Positions 55,390 through 63,790 of a stretch of DNA of 64,000 bases are shown one piece after another (position 1 is the first letter of the stretch; every line of letters starts with the position of its first letter). The notes under the pieces are model-generated. The model was not told where the DNA came from and ran no database searches. It worked only from the letters and a program-made list of their open reading frames with translations. The position numbers and the translations under genes are program-made. Origin of the DNA: Bradyrhizobium aeschynomenes (GTDB lineage Bacteria; Pseudomonadota; Alphaproteobacteria; Rhizobiales; Xanthobacteraceae); contig NZ_JABFDM010000005.1 of NCBI RefSeq assembly GCF_013178945.1, positions 417,342-481,341 on the forward strand, in the 5' to 3' direction.

Positions 55390-56667
55390 TTACTCCGCCG
55401 CTTCCTTGCGCGGCGGATCGAGCGCGCCGGAGTCGTGGATCTCCGCGACCTGGTGGTCGCTGAAGCCGAGGACCTGGCGGAGGATCTCGTCGGTGTGCTC
55501 GCCGAGCAGCGGCGAGCGCGTGACGTCGGCCGGGCTGTCCGACAGCTTGATCGGGTTGCCGACCGAGAGATACTTGCCGCGGGTCGGGTGGTCGACCTCG
55601 ACCAGCGTGCCGGTCTTGCGCAGCGACTCGTCCTCGGCGATCTCCTTCATCGACAGGATCGGGCCGCAGGGGATGTCGAACTCGTTCAGGATGTCCATGG
55701 CCTCGAACTTGGTCTTGGTCATGGTCCACTGCTCGATGCGGCCGAAGATCTCGTTCAGGCGCGGCAGGCGGGCGGCGGGCTTGGCGTAGTTCGGATCGGT
55801 CTTCCAGGTCGGTTCGCCGATGACGTCGCAGATCTTCTCCCAGACCGGGGCCTGGGTGATGAAGTAGATGTAGGCGTTCGGGTCGGTCTCCCAGCCCTTG
55901 CACTTCAGGATGCGGCCGGGCTGGCCGCCACCGGAATCGTTGCCGGCGCGCGGCACGGCGTCGCCGAACGGCACGCCCTCGCCGAACTGGCTGTATTCCT
56001 TCAGCGGGCCGTGGTCGAGGCGCTGCTGGTCGCGCAGCTTGACGCGGCAGAGGTTGAGCACGCCGTCCTGCATCGCGGCCGTGACGCGCTGGCCCTTGCC
56101 GGTGTGGGTGCGCTGATAGAGCGCGGTGACGATGCCGAGCGCCAGATGCAGGCCGGTGCCGGAATCGCCGATCTGCGCGCCGGTCACCAGCGGCAGGCCG
56201 TCACGGAAGCCGGTGGTCGAGGCGGCGCCGCCGGTGCACTGGGCGACGTTCTCGTAGACCTTGCAGTCCTCGTAGGGGCCGGGGCCAAAGCCCTTGATCG
56301 AGGCGACGATCATCTTGGGGTTGATCGCCTGGATCTTCTCCCAGGGGAAGCCCATGCGGTCGAGCACGCCGGGGCCGAAATTCTCGACCAGCACGTCGCA
56401 CTTCTTGATCAGCTCGGTCAGGACTTCCTTGCCCTTCGGGTTCTTGGTGTCGAGGGTGATCGACCGCTTGTTGTGGTTCAGCATCGTGAAATAGAGGCTG
56501 TCCACGTTCGGAATGTCCTGCAGCTGGCCGCGGGTGATGTCACCCACGCCCGGACGCTCGACCTTGATCACGTCGGCGCCGAACCAGGCCAGCAGCTGGG
56601 TACAGGTCGGTCCGGACTGGACGTGGGTGAAGTCGAGAATGCGAACGCCCTCGAGCGCCTTGGTCAT
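55390..56667 (-). CDS. frc: Formyl-CoA:oxalate CoA-transferase
   Basis: The 425-residue class III CoA-transferase moves CoA from formyl-CoA to oxalate, making oxalyl-CoA and formate. Marks are MTKALEGVRILDFTHVQSGP, the catalytic Asp D168 in AQIGDSGTGLHLALG and the glycine loop SGGGQPGRILKC that caps the active site in FRC. Length matches Oxalobacter FRC (428). It is the third gene of gntR-oxc-frc, 60 bp after oxc, and ends at a strong hairpin. Confidence 0.96.
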   Translation of the reverse strand: MTKALEGVRILDFTHVQSGPTCTQLLAWFGADVIKVERPGVGDITRGQLQDIPNVDSLYFTMLNHNKRSITLDTKNPKGKEVLTELIKKCDVLVENFGPGVLDRMGFPWEKIQAINPKMIVASIKGFGPGPYEDCKVYENVAQCTGGAASTTGFRDGLPLVTGAQIGDSGTGLHLALGIVTALYQRTHTGKGQRVTAAMQDGVLNLCRVKLRDQQRLDHGPLKEYSQFGEGVPFGDAVPRAGNDSGGGQPGRILKCKGWETDPNAYIYFITQAPVWEKICDVIGEPTWKTDPNYAKPAARLPRLNEIFGRIEQWTMTKTKFEAMDILNEFDIPCGPILSMKEIAEDESLRKTGTLVEVDHPTRGKYLSVGNPIKLSDSPADVTRSPLLGEHTDEILRQVLGFSDHQVAEIHDSGALDPPRKEAAE

Positions 56668-56727
56668 GTTGTTCCTCTCCGTATCGAATGGTCATCCCGC
56701 ATCGGCGGGCAGGTGATGTGGGTGGCC

Positions 56728-58458
56728 TTACTTCTTCTTGGTCAGCACGCTCTGCGGATTGAGGTTGCCGATGCGGCCGCTCTCAGATCCCGCTGCGGGA
56801 TCGATCACGGCATTGATCAGGGTCGGCTTGCCGGAATCCATCGCCTCGTTGACGGCGCGCTTCAGCTCGTCCGGCGAGGTCGCGTTGACGCCGACGCCGC
56901 CGAAGGCCTCCATCATCTTGTCGTAGCGCGCGCCCTTGACGAACACGGTGGTCGCCGGATCGGTGCCCGCCGCGTTCTGATCGGTGCCGCGATAGATGCC
57001 GTCATTGTTGAAGATGACGACGCAGATCGGCAGATTGTAGCGGCAGATGGTCTCGACTTCCATGCCGGAGAAGCCGAAGGCGCTATCGCCCTCGATCGCC
57101 AGCACCGGCTTACCGGTCTCGACGGCGGCGGCGATCGCCGAGCCCATGCCGATGCCCATCACGCCCCAGGTGCCGACGTCGAGCCGCTTGCGCGGCTGGT
57201 ACATGTCGATCACGCCGCGGGCGAGGTCGAGCGTGTTGGCGCCCTCGTTGACGAGGATCGCGTCGGGGCGCTCCTTGATGATGGTGCGGAGCACGCCAAG
57301 CGCGCCGTGATAGTCCATCGGCGAGTTGTTGTTCATCAGCCGCGGCGCCATCTTGGCGACGTTGTCCTCGCGCTTCTTCTGCACCGCGCTCAGCCACTCG
57401 GCCGGCGCCTTGGTCCAGCTGCCGCCCATCGCGTCGGAGAAGGCCGTCACGACCGAGCCGATGTCGCCGACCACGGGGGCCGCGATCTCGACGTTGGAGT
57501 CCATCTCCTTCGGCTCGATGTCGACCTGGATGAACTTCTTCGGGGCATCGCCCCAGCTCTTGCCCTTGCCGTGCGACAGCAGCCAGTTGAGGCGGGCGCC
57601 GATCAGCATCACGACGTCGGAATCCTTCAGCACCGTCGAGCGCGCCGCGCCGGCGCACTGCGGATGCAGGTCGGGCAGGAGGCCCTTGGCCATGCTCATC
57701 GGCAGGAACGGCACGCCGCTCTTCTCGACGAAGGTCTTGATCGCCTCGTCGGCCTGGGCATAGGCCGCGCCCTTGCCGAGGATGATCAGCGGGCGTTTCG
57801 CGTTCTTCAACAGATCGAGCGCGCGCTTGACGGAGTCGGGGGAGGGGATCTGCGCCGGGGCCGGATCGATCACCTTGACAAGCGAGGCTGTGCCGGCCTG
57901 CGCGTTCATCACCTGGCCGAACAGCTTGGCCGGAAGATCGAGATAGACGCCACCGGGACGGCCGGAGACAGCGGCGCGGATCGCGCGGGCGAAGCCGATG
58001 CCGATGTCCTGGGCGTGCAGCACGCGGAACGCCGCCTTGCACAGCGGCTTGGCGATCGCGAGCTGATCCATCTCCTCATAGTCGCCCTGCTGCAGGTCGA
58101 CGATCTCGCGCTCGGAGGAGCCCGAGACCAGGATCATCGGAAAGCAGTTGGTCGTGGCATGCGCCAGCGCCGTGAGACCGTTGAGGAAGCCCGGGGCCGA
58201 GACGGTGAGGCAGACGCCCGGCTTCTTGGTCAGGAAGCCGGCGATCGCGGCGGCGTAGCCGGCGTTCTGTTCATGACGGAAGGAGAGCACGCGGATGCCT
58301 TCAGCCTGCGCCATGCGGCCGAGGTCGGTGATCGGAATCCCCGGGACGTTGTAGATCGTGTCGATCCCGTTCAGCTTCATCGCGTCGATGACGAGATGGA
58401 AGCCGTCCGTGAGCTCCTCGTGGATGTCCGCCTCGGTCTTCATGGCAGTCTGCGGCAT
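56728..58458 (-). CDS. oxc: Oxalyl-CoA decarboxylase
   Basis: The 576-residue thiamine-diphosphate enzyme turns oxalyl-CoA into formyl-CoA and CO2. It has the catalytic Glu E63 in SFRHEQNAGYAAAIAGFL and the ThDP/Mg motif EGDSAFGFSGMEVETICRYN ending at a loop with FNNDGIY. ADP-binding and middle domains follow the usual order. It lies 60 bp after gntR and before frc in one operon. Confidence 0.97.
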   Translation of the reverse strand: MPQTAMKTEADIHEELTDGFHLVIDAMKLNGIDTIYNVPGIPITDLGRMAQAEGIRVLSFRHEQNAGYAAAIAGFLTKKPGVCLTVSAPGFLNGLTALAHATTNCFPMILVSGSSEREIVDLQQGDYEEMDQLAIAKPLCKAAFRVLHAQDIGIGFARAIRAAVSGRPGGVYLDLPAKLFGQVMNAQAGTASLVKVIDPAPAQIPSPDSVKRALDLLKNAKRPLIILGKGAAYAQADEAIKTFVEKSGVPFLPMSMAKGLLPDLHPQCAGAARSTVLKDSDVVMLIGARLNWLLSHGKGKSWGDAPKKFIQVDIEPKEMDSNVEIAAPVVGDIGSVVTAFSDAMGGSWTKAPAEWLSAVQKKREDNVAKMAPRLMNNNSPMDYHGALGVLRTIIKERPDAILVNEGANTLDLARGVIDMYQPRKRLDVGTWGVMGIGMGSAIAAAVETGKPVLAIEGDSAFGFSGMEVETICRYNLPICVVIFNNDGIYRGTDQNAAGTDPATTVFVKGARYDKMMEAFGGVGVNATSPDELKRAVNEAMDSGKPTLINAVIDPAAGSESGRIGNLNPQSVLTKKK

Positions 58459-58518
58459 GCGCCTCTCTCCCTGGTCTTCGTCGAAGGCGCATTCCGCGTC
58501 TTCTTCTGTTTGAACTTG

Positions 58519-59250
58519 TTAGCTGAATAATTCCTGGCCGTGCGTCTCGACATAGGTCGCGAGGCCCAGCGTATGATCACGGGCGCGCTTCTCGGCGAGC
58601 TCGGTGTTGCGCTCCTCCAGCGCCTCGATGATCGCGAGGTGCTCGGGCAGGGAGGCTGCGATACGGTCGGTGCGGCCGATCGTGAGCTGGCGATAGCCGC
58701 GCACGTGGAGCAGGATGTCGTTGGTCATGTCGACCAGCACCGGCGATTCCGACAGCGAGATCAGCGCCTGATGAAACGCGATGTTCGCCTTGGAATATTC
58801 CTCGATGTGCTCCTGCGGCGGGCGGTCCTTGCCGAAATCCTTGAAGTAGTCGCGCAGCGCCGAGATGTCCTTCTTGCGCGCGATCGTCGTGATCATGCGC
58901 GCGGCCATGCTTTCCAGCGCTGCCCAGGCGCGGATCATGTCGACGATCTCGCTCTTCGTTCGACGTACGACGACGATGCCACGGCGCGGCACGGTCTTCA
59001 CGAAGCCGTCCTGCTCGAGCATTGCGATGGCTTCGCGGATCGGCGTGCGGCTGACACCGAGGCGCTCGGAAAGAGCGCGCTCGTCGAGCATCACCGGCTC
59101 GGGCGAGGCGTAGATGTCCATCTTCAGAATGGCTTCTTTCAAGGCCTCATAGGCCTTATTCTTGAAGCTCGTCTCCGGGGCGATGCGAGCGATCGCGATG
59201 TCGGCCTCGGCCATGATGGGCAATGCCTTGTTTGTTTTCTCTGTCGACAA
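58519..59250 (-). CDS. GntR/FCD-family regulator, probable repressor of the oxalate regulon
   Basis: The 243-residue protein has a winged helix (ALSERLGVSRTPIREAIAMLEQDGFVKTV) and an FCD ligand domain (metal-binding His in ANIAFHQALISLSESPVL and the later LPEHLAIIEALEERN). FCD regulators bind small carboxylates. I chose TTG with GGAGAGGAG upstream; an ATG at 59214 is the alternative, and an earlier start is unlikely because it would cover the operator. It heads the gntR-oxc-frc operon, with its own operator 58 bp upstream. The likely effector is oxalate, oxalyl-CoA or formyl-CoA. Confidence 0.9.
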   Translation of the reverse strand: MSTEKTNKALPIMAEADIAIARIAPETSFKNKAYEALKEAILKMDIYASPEPVMLDERALSERLGVSRTPIREAIAMLEQDGFVKTVPRRGIVVVRRTKSEIVDMIRAWAALESMAARMITTIARKKDISALRDYFKDFGKDRPPQEHIEEYSKANIAFHQALISLSESPVLVDMTNDILLHVRGYRQLTIGRTDRIAASLPEHLAIIEALEERNTELAEKRARDHTLGLATYVETHGQELFS

Positions 59251-59307
59251 GACCGATCTCCTCTCCTTGGGAGATCCTTGTTTACAGCATTTTGCGTCCA
59301 AGATTTT

Positions 59308-59324
59308 TGGCATACCAGATGCCA
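59308..59324. promoter_or_regulatory. Oxalate-type operator of gntR-oxc-frc
   Basis: TGGCATACCAGATGCCA lies 58 bp before gntR. On the minus strand a TTGACA box starts 10 bp before it, so the site overlaps the promoter spacer, as expected of a repressor site. Confidence 0.85.
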
Positions 59325-59389
59325 GACTGTCAAGCTGCGTGCTTTTTCAGCGTTTCCACATCTTCGTGGCGCTTGACAAAATTGGCTTC

Positions 59390-59406
59390 TGGCATACCAA
59401 ATGCCA
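59390..59406. promoter_or_regulatory. Oxalate-type operator of the acyl-CoA synthetase gene
   Basis: TGGCATACCAAATGCCA differs from the gntR site by one base. TTGACA at 59373-59378 makes the site cover the expected -10 region of a plus-strand promoter. Confidence 0.85.
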
Positions 59407-59439
59407 TAAAGACGACTAATCCCTCAGGAGGAAGCCCCA

Positions 59440-61581
59440 ATGTCTGACGCCATCCCGAATGCCAAGGCCACGATCCGAGACGTCCTCGATCGCGTGAAGG
59501 CGGATAAACGCACCAGCCTCACCGCGCCCGAAGGCAAGATCGTGTGCGACGCCTACGGCATTCCGGTGCCGAAGGAGGGACTGGCGAAGTCCGCCGCCGA
59601 AGCGGCCAAGCTCGCGGGCGATATGGGTTTTCCGGTCGTGATGAAGATCGTCTCGCCGGACATCCTGCACAAGACGGAAGCCGGTGGCGTCATCATCGGC
59701 GTCAAGACGGCGGACGATGCAAAGGCGGCGTATGAGACCATTCTCGCGAATGCGAAGAAGTACAAGGCGGACGCCAAGATCGAAGGCATCCAGGTCCAGC
59801 AGATGCTGACCGGCGGTACCGAGGTGATCGTCGGTTCGATCACCGACGGCTCGTTCGGCAAGCTGGTGGCCTTCGGTCTCGGCGGCGTGCTGGTCGAGGT
59901 GCTGAAGGATGTGACATTCCGTCTCGCCCCCGCCACCAAGGACGATGCCCTGTCGATGCTCGACGGCATCCAGGCGCACGAGATGCTGAAGGGCGTGCGC
60001 GGTGGCGATGCCGTCAGCCGCGAGGCGCTGGCGGACGTCATCGTCAAGGTGTCGAAGCTGGTCAGCGATTTCCCTGAGATCGTCGAGCTCGACCTCAACC
60101 CGGTGTTCGCGACCAAGAACGGCGCCATCGCCGCCGACGTCCGCATCGTCGTCGATTTCGACTACAAGCCCCGTCCGGCGCCGCGCTCGAACGAGGAAAT
60201 CGTCACCGCGATGAACCGCATCATGAAGCCTCAGGCGGTCGCCGTGATCGGCGCCTCCGCCGAGGACGGCAAGATCGGCAACTCCGTGATGAAGAACCTG
60301 ATCAACGGCGGCTACAAGGGCCAGATCTATCCGATCCACCCCAAGGCCTCCGAGATTCTCGGCTACAAGGCCTATAAGAGCGTCAAGGACGTGCCGGGCG
60401 TGATCGACACCGCGGTGTTCGCGATCCCCGCCAAGTTCGTCGCCGGCGCGCTGACCGAATGCGGCGAGAAGCAGATCCCGGGCGCTGTGCTGATTCCGTC
60501 GGGCTTCGCCGAAGCCAACGAGCCGGAGCTGCAGGCCGAGATCGTCGAGATCGGCAAGAAGTACAATGTCCGCCTGATGGGGCCGAACATCTACGGCTTC
60601 TACTACACGCCGGCCAATCTCTGCGCGACCTTCTGCACCGCCTATGACGTCAAGGGCCACGCGGCGCTGTCGTCGCAGTCGGGCGGCATCGGCATGGCCA
60701 TCATCGGCTTCTCGCGCTCGGCCAAGATGGGCGTCTCCGCGATCGTCGGCCTCGGCAACAAGTCTGACATCGACGAGGACGATCTGCTCGCCTTCTTCGA
60801 GCAGGATCCGAACACCAACCTGATCGCGCAGCACTGCGAGGACCTCAAGGACGGCCGCGCCTTCGCGGAAGCCGCCAAGCGCGTCTCCAAGAAGAAGCCG
60901 GTCATCGTGCTCAAGGCCGGCCGCACCTCGGCTGGCGCGAAGGCCGCCTCGTCGCACACCGGCGCGCTCGCCGGCAACGACAAGATCTATGAGGACGTGC
61001 TGAAGCAGTCCGGCGTCATCCGCGCCCGGAGCCTGCGCCAGCTGCTCGAATTCGCCCGCGGCGTGCCGGTGCTGCCGACGCCGAAGGGTGAGAACGTCCT
61101 CATCATCACCGGCGCCGGCGGTTCGGGCGTGCTCTTGTCCGACGCGGTCGTCGACAACGGCCTGTCGCTGATGAGCATGCCGCCGGATCTCGATGCCGCG
61201 TTCCGCAAGTTCATCCCGCCGTTCGGTGCCGCCGGCAACCCGGTCGACATCACCGGCGGCGAGCCGCCGATCACCTATGTGAACACGGTCAAGCTCGGCC
61301 TGTCGGACGAGCGCATCCATGCGCTGATCCTCGGCTACTGGCACACGATCGTGACCCCGCCGATGGTGTTCGCGCGCAACATGGTCGAGGTGAAGAAGGA
61401 GATGGAGGCCAAGGGCTTCGTCAAGCCGATGGTCGCCTCCCTTGCCGGCGACGTCGAAGTCGAGGAAGCCGCCGAATATCTCTACCAGAACGGCATCCCG
61501 GCCTACGCCTATTCCACCGAGCTGCCGGTCGAGGTGCTCGGTGCGAAGTACAAGTGGGCGCGCGGCGCGGGCCTGCTCTAA
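59440..61581 (+). CDS. Fused NDP-forming acyl-CoA synthetase of the oxalate locus
   Basis: The 713-residue protein joins an N-terminal ATP-grasp domain (residues 1-235, with GFPVVMKIVSPDILHKTEAG) to a CoA-binding domain (PQAVAVIGASAEDGKIGNSV, about 265 on) and two succinyl-CoA-ligase-like domains. The phospho-histidine is H506 in SSHTGALAGND. This is the reverse domain order of the standard acetyl-CoA synthetase (ADP-forming). It joins an acid to CoA at the cost of ATP. In this place it may make formyl-CoA or oxalyl-CoA to start the frc cycle. AGGAGG precedes the ATG. Confidence 0.92.
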   Translation: MSDAIPNAKATIRDVLDRVKADKRTSLTAPEGKIVCDAYGIPVPKEGLAKSAAEAAKLAGDMGFPVVMKIVSPDILHKTEAGGVIIGVKTADDAKAAYETILANAKKYKADAKIEGIQVQQMLTGGTEVIVGSITDGSFGKLVAFGLGGVLVEVLKDVTFRLAPATKDDALSMLDGIQAHEMLKGVRGGDAVSREALADVIVKVSKLVSDFPEIVELDLNPVFATKNGAIAADVRIVVDFDYKPRPAPRSNEEIVTAMNRIMKPQAVAVIGASAEDGKIGNSVMKNLINGGYKGQIYPIHPKASEILGYKAYKSVKDVPGVIDTAVFAIPAKFVAGALTECGEKQIPGAVLIPSGFAEANEPELQAEIVEIGKKYNVRLMGPNIYGFYYTPANLCATFCTAYDVKGHAALSSQSGGIGMAIIGFSRSAKMGVSAIVGLGNKSDIDEDDLLAFFEQDPNTNLIAQHCEDLKDGRAFAEAAKRVSKKKPVIVLKAGRTSAGAKAASSHTGALAGNDKIYEDVLKQSGVIRARSLRQLLEFARGVPVLPTPKGENVLIITGAGGSGVLLSDAVVDNGLSLMSMPPDLDAAFRKFIPPFGAAGNPVDITGGEPPITYVNTVKLGLSDERIHALILGYWHTIVTPPMVFARNMVEVKKEMEAKGFVKPMVASLAGDVEVEEAAEYLYQNGIPAYAYSTELPVEVLGAKYKWARGAGLL

Positions 61582-61597
61582 GTAATAGTGACGCGAA

Positions 61598-61631
61598 TGC
61601 CGCTCCGGCCTGCCGGGGCGGCACTTTATTT
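61598..61631 (+). terminator. Terminator of the acyl-CoA synthetase gene
   Basis: TGCCGCTCCGG and CCGGGGCGGCA pair with one mismatch around CCTG, then CTTTATTTG follows. Confidence 0.75.
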
Positions 61632-61704
61632 GATAGCGTGACGAAGCAAGATCCGTCCGTCCTGCAACGACGCCACCGCTGATGGCGGTGCAGAGAGGCG
61701 CCAC

Positions 61705-62550
61705 GTGATCCGTCGCAAGACGATCGAGCCACGCGCGGATGCCGCGGCCGAGCCCCGCGACGGCGGCGTGCAATCCGTCGGCCGCGCGCTACAGATCCTG
61801 GAAATTCTCGCCGAGGACGACGAAGGCTATCGCCTCAGCGATCTCGCCGTGCGCGCGGGCCTGTCGACATCCACCGTGCATCGATTGCTGACGACGCTGG
61901 AAAAGCGCCGCTTCGTGCAGTTCGACCGCATGGAGTCGAAATGGCATGTCGGCGCGCAGAGCTTCGCCGTCGGCGCGACCTTCACCCGCCGGCGCAATTT
62001 CGTGGCGCTCGCGATTCCCTATCTACGCAGGCTGCGCGACCAGTCGCGCGAAACCGCCAATCTCGCCGTTGTCGACGACGAATCGCTGATGGTGCTGATG
62101 CGGCTGGAGAGCCGCGAGATCATGCGCTCGCTGACCAAGGTCGGCGGCCGCCTGCCGATGGTCGCCTCCGGCATGGGCAAGGCCGTGCTCGCGACCTATT
62201 CCGACGACGACGTCAACGGCATCATTCACCGCCAGGGCATGCCGCGCCTAACCGAGAAATCCATCATCCGCGCCAGCGACCTGTTCCGCGAGCTCGAGAG
62301 CATCCGCCGCCAGGGCTACGCCGTCGACGACGAGGAGGCCAGGCTCGGCCTGCGCTGCATCGCCGCCGTCGTCCACGATTCCTGCCGCGAGCCGGTGGCG
62401 GCGATCTCGGTGTCGGGTTTGGCGAGCCGGCTGACGGAGGAGCGGGTGCTGGTGGTCGGCGGAATGGTGCGGGACATTGCGGCGGAGCTGACGGCGGCGC
62501 TGGGTGGGGTAGGGCCAGCCAGCGGCAATGGGGTTCGACAGACTGACTGA
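61705..62550 (+). CDS. IclR-family transcriptional regulator
   Basis: The 281-residue protein has an IclR winged helix (GVQSVGRALQILEILAEDDE, LSDLAVRAGLSTSTVHRLLTTLEKRRF) and a GAF-like effector domain (GKAVLATYSDDD, DEEARLGLRCIAAVVHD, VAAISVSG). It starts with GTG after AGAGG. It lies after the synthetase terminator on the same strand. IclR proteins sense organic acids; a link to glyoxylate or oxalate metabolism is plausible but only by position. Confidence 0.88.
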   Translation: MIRRKTIEPRADAAAEPRDGGVQSVGRALQILEILAEDDEGYRLSDLAVRAGLSTSTVHRLLTTLEKRRFVQFDRMESKWHVGAQSFAVGATFTRRRNFVALAIPYLRRLRDQSRETANLAVVDDESLMVLMRLESREIMRSLTKVGGRLPMVASGMGKAVLATYSDDDVNGIIHRQGMPRLTEKSIIRASDLFRELESIRRQGYAVDDEEARLGLRCIAAVVHDSCREPVAAISVSGLASRLTEERVLVVGGMVRDIAAELTAALGGVGPASGNGVRQTD

Positions 62551-62669
62551 CGACGACCCAGGACGTGGTGGCTAGTCTGCGCGATGATTTGCGCGACTGA
62601 GATGGCAGCTTGCGCAGTCCAGCCCTGTTACCGATATGAGGAGCCGGCGTCGTAGGGAGACGATCATTG

Positions 62670-62906
62670 ATGTCCGACATCGTAACGCGGTTGCGCAGCC
62701 TCGCAAATGACATGACGGACTGGGATGGCTCCATCATGACCAATTGGGACAGATGGCGCGCGGAGTTTGCAAACGGGAACAAGGCATCGTGGCCGCGCGA
62801 TGCATTCCAGGGCTTCTTGACTGACTACGCGGAAGCCATGACAGCCGCGGCTGACGAAATTGAGCGGCTGAGAACGGCAAACAAAGCGCCTCGGGCCTTG
62901 CTGTAG
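62670..62906 (+). CDS. Small hypothetical protein
   Basis: The 78-residue protein starts MSDIVTRLRSLANDMTDWDG behind GGGAGA. It ends in an amphipathic helix (YAEAMTAAADEIERLRTANK). Its look recalls short phage-related or plasmid-borne proteins with a coiled-coil end that are common in alphaproteobacteria. Function unknown. Confidence 0.65.
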   Translation: MSDIVTRLRSLANDMTDWDGSIMTNWDRWRAEFANGNKASWPRDAFQGFLTDYAEAMTAAADEIERLRTANKAPRALL

Positions 62907-63040
62907 GGTGGACAAAGCAGCCGCCGCAGGCGGCAGCGTGCCCATCGTCCATCAGCGAACTCAGCGGCCAGACGGTGGGCACGGCGCCACGACGATATCG
63001 CGTGAGGAGGGGGCAGGACCGCGCCTTTGCCCACCGTACA
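62903..63040. repeat. GGTGGGCAAAGGCG-type palindromic repeat, copy B
   Basis: TAGGGTGGACAAAGCAGCCG at the left and GCGCCTTTGCCCACCGTACA at the right, with ACGGTGGGCACGGCG inside, match the layout of the element at 38590-38714. Confidence 0.6.
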
Positions 63041-63069
63041 AGGGCTGAGTGTCGCTCCCCAGATCCTTG

Positions 63070-63348
63070 TCAGCGCGACGCGGTCGGGCGCAGGAGCGAG
63101 TTCAATAGTGCTTCAACCGCCAGATCAAGTGTGTCATAGCAAGTGACGACGCCATCTGCGACGTGCAGGTGCTCCCAGCATCCGTCCGGCCTTGGATACA
63201 GGTAGCAGCAGTCTGGGAAGACAATGATGCCGTCAGCTTCCTGGGGCTCTCCGAAAGGCACAGCGATGCTGGCCCCCAGGGCCCAATCGCGCTTGGTCGC
63301 ATTCAGATTGCCCAAACGCAGCCGCCGGATGGCTTCTTCCCTGTCCAA
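63070..63348 (-). CDS. Small hypothetical protein
   Basis: The 92-residue protein is acidic and aromatic, with ADGIIVFPDCCYLYPRPDGC and WEHLHVADGVVTCYDTLDLA. Three cysteines lie close together. It starts with TTG three bases after GGAGGT, a short but possible spacing. It resembles small stand-alone proteins of unknown function; no domain is recognised. Confidence 0.55.
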   Translation of the reverse strand: MDREEAIRRLRLGNLNATKRDWALGASIAVPFGEPQEADGIIVFPDCCYLYPRPDGCWEHLHVADGVVTCYDTLDLAVEALLNSLLRPTASR

Positions 63349-63589
63349 GGGACCTCCTTCGTCCGAAGCGAGCGGTGGATTAGGCCTCGTTCGAGCGAGG
63401 TGAAATCATCAGTGTCCGAGCCTGAGCGCCGATCCGTTGATCAAAGCTAGGCTCGGTTGCTCGGCTGCACAAGCCGCAATCAGACCGCTGACCTGTTTGG
63501 GCTTGCCCTTGCCTCTCAAGGAAATTTCGGTGCTCATAACTCCCCAAAAGGCCGACGGTCAAATGCACTGAAATTTCACCAAAATTCCG

Positions 63590-63790
63590 TCAATGAGATT
63601 CACCGAAATGCTTCATCCGACCGAGCTTGGCACCGGGGTGCCAGGCCCCGACGCTTCGACTGTAGAGCGAGCGGACCAGCATCGGATGGCGGATCAGCCG
63701 GACCAGGGGCGGTGAGGGCAGCGATGAGTCGGCGGGCATCTCGGCGCCGGCCGACGCAGCGAGCACCAGTTCCAACGCAGCAAGCGCCAC
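63590..63790 (-). pseudogene. Possible exported-protein fragment with a Tat-like leader
   Basis: The minus strand reads LSRRRFIAGVALAALELVLA and then SAGAEMPADSS and a basic C-terminal half (RLIRHPMLVRSLYSRSVGAW). The SRRRFIAG block matches a twin-arginine signal, but it lies upstream of the first usable codon (GTG at 63788-63790), and no ATG, GTG or TTG is found back to the stop near 63908. A rare start codon, a frameshift or a decayed gene would explain this. Confidence 0.35.

Noticed and set aside
55204..58530. 1108-codon plus-strand frame opposite frc and oxc
   Set aside because: Both minus-strand enzymes have full catalytic motifs; the mirror frame does not.
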